Assembly: GCA_021300575.1 (NCBI GenBank)
Contig: JAJTDM010000041.1
Location: 1 to 45,764, forward strand
Source: Rubrivivax sp.
GTDB taxonomy: Bacteria; Pseudomonadota; Gammaproteobacteria; Burkholderiales; Burkholderiaceae_C
Length of the DNA: 45,764 nt
Direction: 5' to 3'
The position numbers and the translations under genes were made by a program. A model generated the notes under the pieces. That model ran no database searches, was not told the origin of the DNA, and was given only the letters and a program-made list of their open reading frames with translations. Below, one piece after another: positions 19,233 to 27,833 of this stretch. How positions within the stretch are numbered: the first letter of the stretch is position 1; each line of letters begins with the position of its first letter.

Positions 19233-20002
19233 GCGCCGTGGCCCACACCGCACCAGGTTCAGCGGGCCTGCACCACCCCCAAGGCGCCCTGCACACCATG
19301 CGCCTGCAAGAGGCCACCGCACAGCCCTGGCGCAACGGCGGCGGGGTCACGCGCGAGCTGCTGGCCTGGCCGGCACCGCGCCTTGCTGACACGCCCGAAG
19401 GCCCTCAGGTCCAAGCCACCGATTGGGCCGTACGGGTGAGCGTGGCCGACATCACGCAGGACGGGCCTTTCTCCGCCTTCCGCGGCATCGACCGCTGCTT
19501 TGCGGTGCTGGAGGGCGACGGGGTGGTGCTCACGCTGCGCGGCGAGGATCTGCACTTGACGCCCGACAGCGACCGGCTGGCGTTTGACGGCGCGCAGGCG
19601 CCCGGCTGCCGCCTGATCAACGGGCCCACGCGCGACCTCAACCTGATGGTGCGGCACAGCGCCGGGCGGGCCTGGATGCAACGGGCCGTGGCGGGGCAGT
19701 CGTGGCCGTCCCCCGTACCTCTTCAGCAAGCCCCCGATGCGCAGCCCCTCCACCCGCCAGTCATGGGCTCGCAGATGAAGGGCGAAGGCTGGGCGTGGAA
19801 GGGCCTGTACACGCACGGCCCCGCTTGCGTGGACACGCCCGGCGGCCGCCTCGAACTGCAGCCCGGCACCCTGCTGTGGTCTGACGCCGAGTCTGGTCAC
19901 CCGCCCGAAGATGACCTGACGGCGCCCTGGTGCCTGGTCGCGGGCCGCCAGGCCTGGTGGCTGGGTCTGCAGGCCCCTGGCCCGAAAGAAGAACGCACAT
20001 GA
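19229..20002 (+). CDS. hutD: HutD family protein
   Basis: This protein of about 257 residues is of the HutD/Ves cupin family. The family is thought to bind a hut metabolite and limit pathway flux, and in Pseudomonas it is considered a governor of histidine catabolism. The signature [16 protein letters not shown] is near the N-terminus, followed by [31 protein letters not shown] and RDLNLMVRH. The GTG at 19229 forms a GTGA overlap with the preceding stop and has GGGG upstream. An ATG at 19298 would give a shorter protein starting just before the conserved region. The stop overlaps hutI. Confidence 0.9.
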   Translation: MSAVAHTAPGSAGLHHPQGALHTMRLQEATAQPWRNGGGVTRELLAWPAPRLADTPEGPQVQATDWAVRVSVADITQDGPFSAFRGIDRCFAVLEGDGVVLTLRGEDLHLTPDSDRLAFDGAQAPGCRLINGPTRDLNLMVRHSAGRAWMQRAVAGQSWPSPVPLQQAPDAQPLHPPVMGSQMKGEGWAWKGLYTHGPACVDTPGGRLELQPGTLLWSDAESGHPPEDDLTAPWCLVAGRQAWWLGLQAPGPKEERT

Positions 20003-21231
20003 CGAACCGCAGGCTCACCCTCTGGCGCCACGCCCGCCTGGCCACGCTGGCCCCACCCTCGGGCTGGGGCCTGATCGAGGACGGCGCGCTGCTGACGGAA
20101 GGCGACCGCATCGCCTGGCTGGGGCCGGATGCGCAACTGCCCAGCGCCCTGGCCCACCTGAGGGACCATGACACGCAAGAGCACGACCTGCAAGGCGCAC
20201 TGGTCACGCCAGGGCTGATCGACGCCCACACCCACCTCGTCTACGGCGGCGACCGCGCAGCAGAGTTTGAGTTCCGCTTACAAGGCGCCACCTACGAGGA
20301 GATTGCCCGTGCCGGCGGTGGCATCCGCTCCACCGTGGCGGCCACACGGGCGGCCAGTGATGAGGCCTTGTTCGCGCTGGCTGTGCCACGCGCCCAGGCG
20401 CTGATGGCCGAAGGCGTGACCACGCTGGAGATCAAGTCTGGTTATGGCTTGGACGAGAGCACCGAAGCGCGCTGTCTGGCCGTGGCACGGCGCCTTGGGC
20501 GTGAGCTACCTTTGACGGTGCGCACCACCTCGCTGGGCGCGCACGCACTGCCGCCGGAGTTCGCCGGACGGGCAGATGACTACATCAAGGCCGTCTGCGC
20601 CTGGCTGCCCGGCCAGCACGCCGCCGGCCTGGTGGATGCCGTGGACGTGTTCTGCGACACCATCGGCTTCACGCCGGCGCAGACCCGCCGAGTGTTCGAG
20701 GCGGCTCGGGCCCTCGGCCTGCCCGTGAAGCTTCACGCCGAGCAGCTGAGCAACCAGGAAGGGGCCGCGTTGGCTGCGCAGTACCAGGCGCTGAGCTGCG
20801 ACCACCTGGAACACCTGTCGCCCGCTGGTATCACCGCGATGCAGCAGGCCGGCACCGTGGCCCTGCTGCTGCCCGGGGCCTACTACTTTCTGCGCGAAAC
20901 GAAGCTCCCGCCCGTGGCGGCGCTGCGCGAAGCGGGCGTGCCCATCGCCATCGCCACCGACCACAACCCCGGCTCCTCGCCCGCGCTGTCGCTGCTGCTG
21001 ATGCTGAACATGGCCTGCACGCTGTTCCGCCTGACGCCGGAGGAGGCCTGGCGCGGTGTCACGCTGAACGCCGCGCGGGCACTGGGCCTGAGCGACCGCG
21101 GCACCTTGGCCATCGGCCAGCGGGCAGACCTGGCCGTGTGGGACGCCGAGCACCCGCGCGAGCTGGCCTACCGCTTCGGCCACAACCCCTGCCGCCGCGC
21201 CGTGTTCGGCGGCATCGAAAGGCTTCCATGA
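19999..21231 (+). CDS. hutI: Imidazolonepropionase
   Basis: HutI hydrolyses imidazolone-5-propionate to N-formimidoyl-L-glutamate. The 410-residue amidohydrolase has [18 protein letters not shown] with the metal-binding Hx[32 protein letters not shown] and the [10 protein letters not shown] segment with the metal-binding Asp. The ATG at 19999 overlaps the hutD stop (ATGA). A longer frame from 19930 reads back through hutD and is rejected. This is the third enzyme of the pathway. Confidence 0.97.
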   Translation: MTNRRLTLWRHARLATLAPPSGWGLIEDGALLTEGDRIAWLGPDAQLPSALAHLRDHDTQEHDLQGALVTPGLIDAHTHLVYGGDRAAEFEFRLQGATYEEIARAGGGIRSTVAATRAASDEALFALAVPRAQALMAEGVTTLEIKSGYGLDESTEARCLAVARRLGRELPLTVRTTSLGAHALPPEFAGRADDYIKAVCAWLPGQHAAGLVDAVDVFCDTIGFTPAQTRRVFEAARALGLPVKLHAEQLSNQEGAALAAQYQALSCDHLEHLSPAGITAMQQAGTVALLLPGAYYFLRETKLPPVAALREAGVPIAIATDHNPGSSPALSLLLMLNMACTLFRLTPEEAWRGVTLNAARALGLSDRGTLAIGQRADLAVWDAEHPRELAYRFGHNPCRRAVFGGIERLP

Positions 21232-22016
21232 GTTTCACCCTGCACCGCGGCCAGACGCCGCTGCTGATCAGCATGCCCCACGTGGGCACGCACCTGCCCG
21301 AGGACCTGAAGCCGCGGCTGGTGGAACGTGCGCTGCAGGTGGAAGACACCGACTGGCACCTGCAGCGTCTCTACGCCTTTGCGAAAGACCTGGGCGCCAG
21401 CCTCATCGTGCCCGTGGAAAGCCGCATCGTCATCGACCTGAACCGCGGCAGCGACAACCAGCCCATGTACCCGGGCCGCAACAACACCGAGCTGTGCCCC
21501 ACGCGCTTCTTCACGGGCGACGCGATCTACCGCGAAGGCTGCGCCCCTGACGAGGCCGAGATCCGTGAACGCATCGCGACGCACTGGCAGCCTTATCACG
21601 ACACCCTGGCCGAGGAACTGCTTCTCCTCAATGTCCTGCACGGCCACGCCGTGCTGTTCGACGCGCACAGCATCAAGGGCGAGCTGCCTTGGCTGTTCGA
21701 GGGCGCGCTGCCCGATCTGAACCTGGGCACGGTGGAAGGTCGCAGTTGCGCCCTGTCGCTGCGCGCGGCGGTCTACGCTGTCTGCCAGCGGCAGACCGCC
21801 TACAGCCATGTGCTGGATGGTCGCTTCAAGGGCGGGCACATCACCCGCCACTTCGGACGGCCGGAAGGCGGCGTCCACGCCGTGCAGCTGGAGATGGCCT
21901 GGCGCGCCTACATGGACGAGCACCCGCCCTACGCCTGGCACGAGACCAAGGCTGCGACCGTGACCCCGCTGCTGCGCGAGTTGGTGCAGGTGATGATCGA
22001 TTGGCGGCCGGCATGA
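21228..22016 (+). CDS. hutG: N-formylglutamate deformylase
   Basis: HutG removes formate from N-formyl-L-glutamate to yield glutamate, the last step of the five-step pathway. The 262-residue protein has [41 protein letters not shown] and [26 protein letters not shown], the typical pattern of the N-formylglutamate amidohydrolase family. The ATG at 21228 overlaps the hutI stop, and its own stop overlaps hutF, so translation is probably coupled. Confidence 0.96.
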   Translation: MSFTLHRGQTPLLISMPHVGTHLPEDLKPRLVERALQVEDTDWHLQRLYAFAKDLGASLIVPVESRIVIDLNRGSDNQPMYPGRNNTELCPTRFFTGDAIYREGCAPDEAEIRERIATHWQPYHDTLAEELLLLNVLHGHAVLFDAHSIKGELPWLFEGALPDLNLGTVEGRSCALSLRAAVYAVCQRQTAYSHVLDGRFKGGHITRHFGRPEGGVHAVQLEMAWRAYMDEHPPYAWHETKAATVTPLLRELVQVMIDWRPA

Positions 22017-23374
22017 CGAGCGTGACGCACACCCCACTCCAAGGCGCGACGGGCCCCGGCGGCCACACCCCGCAGCGACTGCACGCCGCCCACGCCTGGG
22101 TGGAGGGCCGCTGGCAGGCCGAGGTGCTGCTGGAGACCACGCCTGATGGCAGCTGGGGCGCGGTCACACCGGGCGTCAAGACGCCGCCAGCCGACGCGCA
22201 GCGCCTGCCCGGCCCCGTGCTGCCCGGCCTGGTCAATGCCCACAGCCACGCCTTCCAGCGCGCCTTCGCCGGCCTGGCCGAGCGGCGCGAAGGCACGCAC
22301 GACGATTTCTGGAGCTGGCGCGACCGCATGTACGGCGTGGCGCTGCGCATCACGCCTGACGAACTGCAGGCCGTGGCCACCACGCTCTACCGCGAGATGC
22401 GGGCCGGCGGCTACACCCATGTCTGCGAGTTCCACTACCTGCACCACGCCCCAGACGGTACGCCCTACCCCGATCGCGGTGCGATGGCGCGTGCGCTGGC
22501 GCGAGCCGCACAGCAGGCGGGCATCGGTCTGACCCTGCTGCCGGTGCTGTACGAGCGAGCGGGCTTCACGCAGCCCCAGCTGCGCGCCGACCAGCGCCGC
22601 TTCGCCACCACGGTGGACCAGGTCATTTCGATGCGTGACGAGATCCGCTCTTGGCGCATGAGCGGCGTGGACGCGGGCGTGGCGGTCCACTCGCTGCGCG
22701 CCGCGCGGGGCGAGTCCATCGCCGCGCTGGCCCAGCGCTGCGCCGACGACCCCGGGCCGGTGCATGTGCACATCGCCGAGCAGACGGGCGAGGTCGAGGA
22801 CTGCCTGGCCGCCACCGGCCAGCGCCCCATCGAGTGGCTGTGCGCGAACGTGCCGCTGGACGCCCGCTGGCACCTGGTGCACGCCACGCACGCCACGCCC
22901 GCCGAGATCGAGGCCGTGGCCCGCACGGGGGCCGGGGTCGTGGTCTGCCCCACCACCGAGGCCAACCTGGGCGACGGCCTGTTCGACCTGCCGCGCTGGC
23001 TGGCCGCAGGCGTGCCGCTGTCCATCGGCTCCGACAGCCACGTCAGCCGCCAGTGGCCGCGCGAACTGCAGCTGCTGGAATACGGCCAGCGCCTGGTGCA
23101 GCGCCGGCGCAACGTCGCCGCCGCACCCGAATCGGGCGAGCCTTCAACGGCCCAGCGCCTGTTCCAGGCCATGCTGCAAGGTGGCGCCGCAGCCGCCGGC
23201 AGGCGGAAGGTGGGCCTCGTCCCTGGGGCCCTTGCGGACTTCCTCGTGATGGACACCACGGTCGACGCACTGGCCGGTGTGCCGCGCGAGAACCTGCTGG
23301 ATGCGCTCGTCTTTGCCACAGACGTGCCCGCCTTCGCTCAGACCTGGGTGTCGGGTGTGCGGTACACGCCGTGA
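22013..23374 (+). CDS. hutF: Formimidoylglutamate deiminase
   Basis: HutF deiminates N-formimidoyl-L-glutamate to N-formyl-L-glutamate and ammonia, and it pairs with HutG. The 453-residue amidohydrolase has LPGLVNAHSHAFQRAFAG (metal-binding HxH), VHIAEQTGEVEDC, HLVHATHATPAEIEAVARTGA and SIGSDSHVSRQWPRELQLLEY. The ATG at 22013 makes an ATGA overlap with hutG. It ends the plus-strand hut arm. With hutH, hutU, hutI and hutG the window encodes the complete route from histidine to glutamate. Confidence 0.96.
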   Translation: MTSVTHTPLQGATGPGGHTPQRLHAAHAWVEGRWQAEVLLETTPDGSWGAVTPGVKTPPADAQRLPGPVLPGLVNAHSHAFQRAFAGLAERREGTHDDFWSWRDRMYGVALRITPDELQAVATTLYREMRAGGYTHVCEFHYLHHAPDGTPYPDRGAMARALARAAQQAGIGLTLLPVLYERAGFTQPQLRADQRRFATTVDQVISMRDEIRSWRMSGVDAGVAVHSLRAARGESIAALAQRCADDPGPVHVHIAEQTGEVEDCLAATGQRPIEWLCANVPLDARWHLVHATHATPAEIEAVARTGAGVVVCPTTEANLGDGLFDLPRWLAAGVPLSIGSDSHVSRQWPRELQLLEYGQRLVQRRRNVAAAPESGEPSTAQRLFQAMLQGGAAAAGRRKVGLVPGALADFLVMDTTVDALAGVPRENLLDALVFATDVPAFAQTWVSGVRYTP

Positions 23375-23459
23375 TGGCAGGGCCTGGAGGGGCCGAGAGG
23401 GTTTGCGGCGGCTGCACGCAACTCCCAACGGGTACCGGCACGATCAACGCTTCACGAGA

Positions 23460-23506
23460 AGAATCTAGTAATTAAAATAGACATTTCTAGTACTTTGTAA
23501 CTCTGC
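23460..23506 (+). promoter_or_regulatory. AT-rich promoter region with TCTAGTA direct repeats
   Basis: The leader of the AAA ATPase gene is sharply AT-rich against its surroundings. It contains TCTAGTA twice (23464-23470 and 23486-23492, 22 bp start to start, about two helical turns). A TAAAAT at 23473-23478 resembles a -10 element. Direct repeats with this spacing may be a regulator site. Confidence 0.4.
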
Positions 23507-24658
23507 GTGAACCGCAACTTCCGCCGCCCCTTTGTCGCCGCCCTGGCTCGCCGCCTTGAAGCGCACCCCATCCTGATGCAGGTGCTGGTCGGCCCCCGTC
23601 AGGTGGGCAAGACCACTGGGGTGAAGCAAGTCATCGAACAGGCTGACCACCCCGCCCACTACGCCAATGCCGATGGGCTGTTGGCAAGCGACCACACCTG
23701 GCTGATGGAGCAATGGCAACAGGCCTTGCTGCTGGGCGAGGGCAGTCTGCTGGTGATCGACGAAATCCAGAAGGTGCCGAACTGGCCTGAGACCTTGAAG
23801 GCGCTTTGGGATGCCAGGCCCGGGTTCCTGCGCGTGGTGTTGCTGGGCTCCAGCGCGCTGCAGGTCCAGGCCGGTGTGACCGAGAGCTTGGCCGGCCGCT
23901 TCGAACTCCTGCGTGTGCACCACTGGACCTTTGCCGAACTGCAGCAGGCCTTCGGCTACGACCTGCCGCGCTATCTGGCGTACGGCGGCTACCCCGGCGC
24001 CGTGGCTTTCGAGGACGACCCGGACCGCTGGTACGCCTACATGAAGGATTCCATCGTCGAGGCCGTGATCGGCAAGGACATCCTGCAGCAACGCCGTGTG
24101 GGCAACCCCGCCTTGTTCCGGCAGGCCTTCCAGATCCTTTGCCAGTACCCGGCGCAGGAGATCAGCTACACCAAGCTGCTGGGACAACTGCAAGACCGGG
24201 GGAACACCGATCTGGTGAAGACCTACATCGAGTTGTACGCGAGCGCCTTCCTCATGCACGCACTGCAGAAGTACTCCCCAAAGGCCTGGCTGCGCCGCGG
24301 CTCCAGCCCCAAGATGCTGCCCGCCTGCCCGGCGCTGTACAGCATGGCCACAGGCGTGAACGTGACGGCGAATGCAGAACAACGAGGGCGCGCCTTCGAA
24401 CTGGCGGTCGGTGCGGAGCTTGCACAGCAGCCTGGTGAGCTCACCTACTGGCGCGAGCGTCAAGACGAGGTGGACTTCGTCTACCAGAGCCGCGTTGCGC
24501 TGTACGCCATCGAGGTGAAATCGGGCCGCAGGAAGTCGGGGCGGGGGCTGGAGGCGTTTTGCAAACAGGTGCCGCAGGCCTTGCCGGTCATCGTGACACC
24601 AGACAACTTCGCGGCGTTTTCCGCCGATCCCCGCGGCTTCCTGGCCCAAGTGGCCTGA
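23507..24658 (+). CDS. AAA-type ATPase with DUF4143 domain
   Basis: This 383-residue protein starts with GTG. The N-terminal ATPase domain has Walker A GPRQVGKTT (residues 29-37) and Walker B LLVIDEIQK (81-89), plus GSSALQVQAGVTESLAGRFE. The C-terminal DUF4143 half ends with DEVDFVYQSRVALYAIEVKSG, which fits a PD-(D/E)xK nuclease-like ExK core. Proteins of this class are widespread, often accessory, and of unknown physiological role. I do not assign one. It is separated from hutF by about 130 bp with its own AT-rich leader. The helicase gene follows 5 nt downstream, so the two may be co-transcribed. Confidence 0.88.
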   Translation: MNRNFRRPFVAALARRLEAHPILMQVLVGPRQVGKTTGVKQVIEQADHPAHYANADGLLASDHTWLMEQWQQALLLGEGSLLVIDEIQKVPNWPETLKALWDARPGFLRVVLLGSSALQVQAGVTESLAGRFELLRVHHWTFAELQQAFGYDLPRYLAYGGYPGAVAFEDDPDRWYAYMKDSIVEAVIGKDILQQRRVGNPALFRQAFQILCQYPAQEISYTKLLGQLQDRGNTDLVKTYIELYASAFLMHALQKYSPKAWLRRGSSPKMLPACPALYSMATGVNVTANAEQRGRAFELAVGAELAQQPGELTYWRERQDEVDFVYQSRVALYAIEVKSGRRKSGRGLEAFCKQVPQALPVIVTPDNFAAFSADPRGFLAQVA

Positions 24659-24663
24659 TCCTC

Positions 24664-26205
24664 ATGTCCTTTGCCTCCTTCGCCTCCCTGGGGCTTCACC
24701 CCGACCTGCTGCGCACCCTGGCCCAGCGCGGCCACTTGCGGCCCACACCCATCCAGGCGGCGGCCATTCCTGCCGCGCTGGCGGGCCGCGACCTCATCGG
24801 CGCAGCCGTCACCGGCTCCGGCAAGACGCTGGCCTACGTGCTGCCTGTGCTGCAGAACCTGCTTCAACTGCTGCACACCGAGCCCGAGACGCCGCGCCCG
24901 GCACGCGCGCTGGTGCTGGTGCCCTCACGCGAGCTGGCGCTTCAGGTGACCGACACCTTTCTCGCCTACACCCAGGCGCTGGCGCTGCGGGTGAAGGTGG
25001 TCACCTTGCACGGGGGGGTGTCGGTCAACCCGCAGCTGATGGCGCTGCGCGGGGGCGCCGATGTGGTGGTGGCCACGCCCGGGCGGCTGCTGGATCTGGT
25101 GGCCCGGCGCCGAGCCCGAGGGCCCGAGCAGGCCTACAGCGGCCTGCGACTGGACCGCCTGGAAACCCTGGTGCTGGACGAGGCCGACCGCCTGCTGGAA
25201 GACGGCTTTGCCGACGAACTCGGCCGGGTGCTGGGCCTGCTGCCACAGCGCCGCCAGCAGTGGCTGTTCTCGGCCACTTTCGGCCCCGAGGTGATGGCCC
25301 TTGCGCAGGACCTGCTGCACGACCCGGTGGAGATCGACGTGGTGCCGGCGGCGGCGGATGAACGCCCCGTCAGATCCCCGCCCAGGCAGGCCACCGTACA
25401 CCCCACCGCGCCGGAAACGTCCAACGCACCCACGCAAGCGCAGACGGTGGCCACGGCATCGAGCCTCGCTGCGAACAGCTCACGCACGACCCGACCAACC
25501 GCAGAGGCCACGGCTGCGCCTGGGCCCAGCCTGCCCCCCACGCTGCCCTCCACCCTGGTGCAGCGCGCGCTGCAGGTCGACACCGCCCAGCGCACCCCCT
25601 TGCTGCGCCACCTCATCCGTACCGAAGGCTGGACGCGGGTGCTGGTGTTCGTGGCCACGCGCTACGCCACCGAGCATGTGGCGGCCAAGCTCAACGCGGC
25701 CGGCCTGCGCGCCGCGGCCCTGCACGGTGAGCTGAGCCAGGGCGCGCGCACGGGTGCGCTGGCGGACTTCCGCAGCGGCGCCGTGTGCGTGCTGGTGGCC
25801 ACCGACATGGCCTCGCGCGGGCTGCACATCGAGCAGTTGCCCGCCGTGGTGAACTACGAACTCGCACGCTCGCCGGCCACGCACATCCACCGCATCGGAC
25901 GCACCGCCCGGCAGGGCGCTGCGGGCGTGGCCGTGAGCTTCATCGCCGCCGACGACCCCACCCAGGAAGCCCATTTCCGCCTGATCGAAAAGCGCCAGGG
26001 CCAGCGGGTGGCGCGCGAGCAGGTGCCGGGCTTCGAGCCCGCGGCTTCGCCGGCTGAGGCGCCTGCGGCGGAACAGGCGGACGACCCGGCCACCCCGCGC
26101 AAGGGCCTGGACCCGCAGGGCGGCCTCAAGGGCCGGCGCAAGAGCCGCAAGGACAAGCTGCGCGAGGCGCTGGCCGTCCCTTCTGAACGATCCGATCCCA
26201 CATGA
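24664..26205 (+). CDS. DEAD-box RNA helicase (RhlE-like) with long inter-domain insert
   Basis: This 513-residue ATP-dependent RNA helicase has a Q motif (RPTPIQ) and Walker A TGSGKT (residues 50-55). It also has PSRELALQV, TPGRLLDLV, VLDEADRLLEDGF, FSATF, VLVATDMASRGLHIE and HRIGRTARQG. Between the two RecA lobes, at about residues 227-298, it carries a low-complexity insert rich in Ala, Thr and Pro where relatives have a short linker. A basic tail (KGRRKSRKDKLREAL) resembles RNA-binding tails of RhlE-type helicases. The likely role is RNA remodelling or ribosome assembly. Its stop overlaps the dbpA start. Confidence 0.92.
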   Translation: MSFASFASLGLHPDLLRTLAQRGHLRPTPIQAAAIPAALAGRDLIGAAVTGSGKTLAYVLPVLQNLLQLLHTEPETPRPARALVLVPSRELALQVTDTFLAYTQALALRVKVVTLHGGVSVNPQLMALRGGADVVVATPGRLLDLVARRRARGPEQAYSGLRLDRLETLVLDEADRLLEDGFADELGRVLGLLPQRRQQWLFSATFGPEVMALAQDLLHDPVEIDVVPAAADERPVRSPPRQATVHPTAPETSNAPTQAQTVATASSLAANSSRTTRPTAEATAAPGPSLPPTLPSTLVQRALQVDTAQRTPLLRHLIRTEGWTRVLVFVATRYATEHVAAKLNAAGLRAAALHGELSQGARTGALADFRSGAVCVLVATDMASRGLHIEQLPAVVNYELARSPATHIHRIGRTARQGAAGVAVSFIAADDPTQEAHFRLIEKRQGQRVAREQVPGFEPAASPAEAPAAEQADDPATPRKGLDPQGGLKGRRKSRKDKLREALAVPSERSDPT

Positions 26206-26237
26206 CCGCTGACATGACCGCTGACCTGACCGCTGAC
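26202..26237. repeat. 12-bp tandem repeat at dbpA start (3 copies)
   Basis: ATGACCGCTGAC occurs twice in a row, followed by one copy with CTG in place of ATG and a shorter degenerate CTGGCCGAC. The repeat encodes MTAD-MTAD-LTAD and supplies two alternative in-frame ATG starts. Confidence 0.93.
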
Positions 26238-27740
26238 CTGGCCGACCCCTCCGTTCCCGCCCCATCCCCAGGCGAGCTGGACTTCGCCCGCCTGCCCCTT
26301 GCCCCGCATGTCCAGGCCAATCTGCAGCGCCTGGGCTATCTGCAGATGACGCCGATCCAGGCGGCCACCCTGCCGCTGGCCCTGGCCGGGCGCGACCTGA
26401 TCGCTCAGGCCCGCACCGGCAGCGGCAAGACCGCCGCCTACGCGCTGCCGCTGCTGGCCAACCTCAACCCGCGGCTGTTCGCGGTGCAGGCCCTGGTGCT
26501 GTGCCCCACGCGTGAGCTGGCCGAGCAGGTGACGCAGGAGATCCGCCGCCTGGCGCGCGCCGAGGACTCGATCAAGGTGCTGACGCTGTGTGGCGGCGCG
26601 ACGATGCGTCCGCAGATCGCCAGCCTGGAACATGGCGCCCATGTCGTGGTGGGCACGCCAGGGCGCATCCTGGATCACCTGGCGCGGCAGACACTCACGC
26701 TGGGTGCGCTCAACACCCTGGTGCTGGACGAGGCCGACCGCATGCTGGACATGGGTTTTGCCGATGACATCGCCCAGGTGGTGCGCCAATGCCCCCGCGT
26801 GCGCCAGACGCTGTTGTTCTCGGCCACCTATCCCGAGGGCGTGATGGCGCTGGGCGCCAAGTACATGCGTGAGCCGCAGACCGTGAAGCTGGCCGAGCGC
26901 CACGCGGCGCAGACCATCCGCCAGCGCTTCTACGAGGTGCAGGAGCAAGAGCGCCTGCACGCCGTGGGGCTGCTGCTGAACCACTACCGGCCGGTGTCCA
27001 CGCTGGCCTTCTGCAACACCAAGCAGCAGTGCCGCGACCTGGTGGCCGTGCTGCAGGCGCAGGGGCTGGTGGCGCTGGAACTGCACGGCGACCTGGACCA
27101 GCGTGACCGCGACCAGGTGCTGGTGCAGTTCGCGCAGCGCAGTTGCAGCGTGCTGGTGGCCACCGACGTGGCCGCCCGCGGCCTGGACATCAGCCAGCTC
27201 GAAGCCGTGATCAATGTGGACATCTCGCCCGAGGTGGAGGTGCACACGCACCGCATCGGGCGGGTGGGGCGGATGGCCCTGCACGCGCCGCAAGAGACCG
27301 CAGCCCCAGCCAGCGCCGGCAGCGAAGGCGCACGCAGTGCGCCCGGGCCCGCCGCGCCGGCCCCAGGCTGGGCCTTCAGCGTGGCGAGCATGGAGGAGAT
27401 GGGCCGCGTGGGGCGCATCGAGGCCGCCCAAGGGGCCGAGGTCGAGTGGCACCCGCTTTCAGAACTCACCGGGCAGGCGGGCGGCGCTGCCACCGGCCCC
27501 CTGCTGCCCCCCATGGCCACGCTGCAGATGCTGGGCGGGCGCAAGGAAAAGATCCGCGCCGGCGACGTGCTGGGCGCGTTGACCAAGGACATGGGCTTTG
27601 TCGGCGCGCAGATCGGCAAGATCAGCATCAACGAGTGGTCCACCTACATCGCGGTGGAGCGTGGCATCGCCCCCGAGGTGCTGCGCCGCCTGAACGCCGG
27701 CAAGGTCAAGGGCCGCAGCGTGAAGGTGCGTTTGCTGTAA
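26202..27740 (+). CDS. dbpA: ATP-dependent RNA helicase DbpA
   Basis: This 512-residue DEAD-box helicase has a C-terminal DbpA RNA-binding domain (GGRKEKIRAGDVLGALTKDMGF, then IGKISI and KVKGRSVKVRLL). That domain targets 23S rRNA helix 92 during 50S assembly. The core has RTGSGKTAAYALPL, PTRELAEQV, TPGRILDHL, VLDEADRMLDMGF, LFSATYPEG and VATDVAARGLDI. Motif VI reads HRIGRVGRM instead of HRIGRTGR and is followed by an Ala/Pro-rich insert at about residues 360-390. The N-terminus carries a three-unit 12-bp repeat. The ATG overlaps the preceding helicase stop by 4 bp. Confidence 0.94.
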   Translation: MTADMTADLTADLADPSVPAPSPGELDFARLPLAPHVQANLQRLGYLQMTPIQAATLPLALAGRDLIAQARTGSGKTAAYALPLLANLNPRLFAVQALVLCPTRELAEQVTQEIRRLARAEDSIKVLTLCGGATMRPQIASLEHGAHVVVGTPGRILDHLARQTLTLGALNTLVLDEADRMLDMGFADDIAQVVRQCPRVRQTLLFSATYPEGVMALGAKYMREPQTVKLAERHAAQTIRQRFYEVQEQERLHAVGLLLNHYRPVSTLAFCNTKQQCRDLVAVLQAQGLVALELHGDLDQRDRDQVLVQFAQRSCSVLVATDVAARGLDISQLEAVINVDISPEVEVHTHRIGRVGRMALHAPQETAAPASAGSEGARSAPGPAAPAPGWAFSVASMEEMGRVGRIEAAQGAEVEWHPLSELTGQAGGAATGPLLPPMATLQMLGGRKEKIRAGDVLGALTKDMGFVGAQIGKISINEWSTYIAVERGIAPEVLRRLNAGKVKGRSVKVRLL

Positions 27741-27802
27741 CGGCAGCGCAGCAGAGGGGCCCGGCGCACACGCCCGGCAACGGCGGGCCGCCTGACTGAC
27801 CT

Positions 27803-27825
27803 ACCGGCCCCGGCGGGGTCGGTTT
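27803..27825. terminator. Bidirectional intrinsic terminator candidate
   Basis: A 9-bp stem (ACCGGCCCC, loop GGC, GGGGTCGGT, with one G-T pair) lies between the convergent ends of dbpA and the Bug gene. It is followed by TTT on the plus strand. Position and symmetry fit a shared terminator, although the U-tract is short. Confidence 0.6.
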
Positions 27826-27833
27826 CCGGCTGC

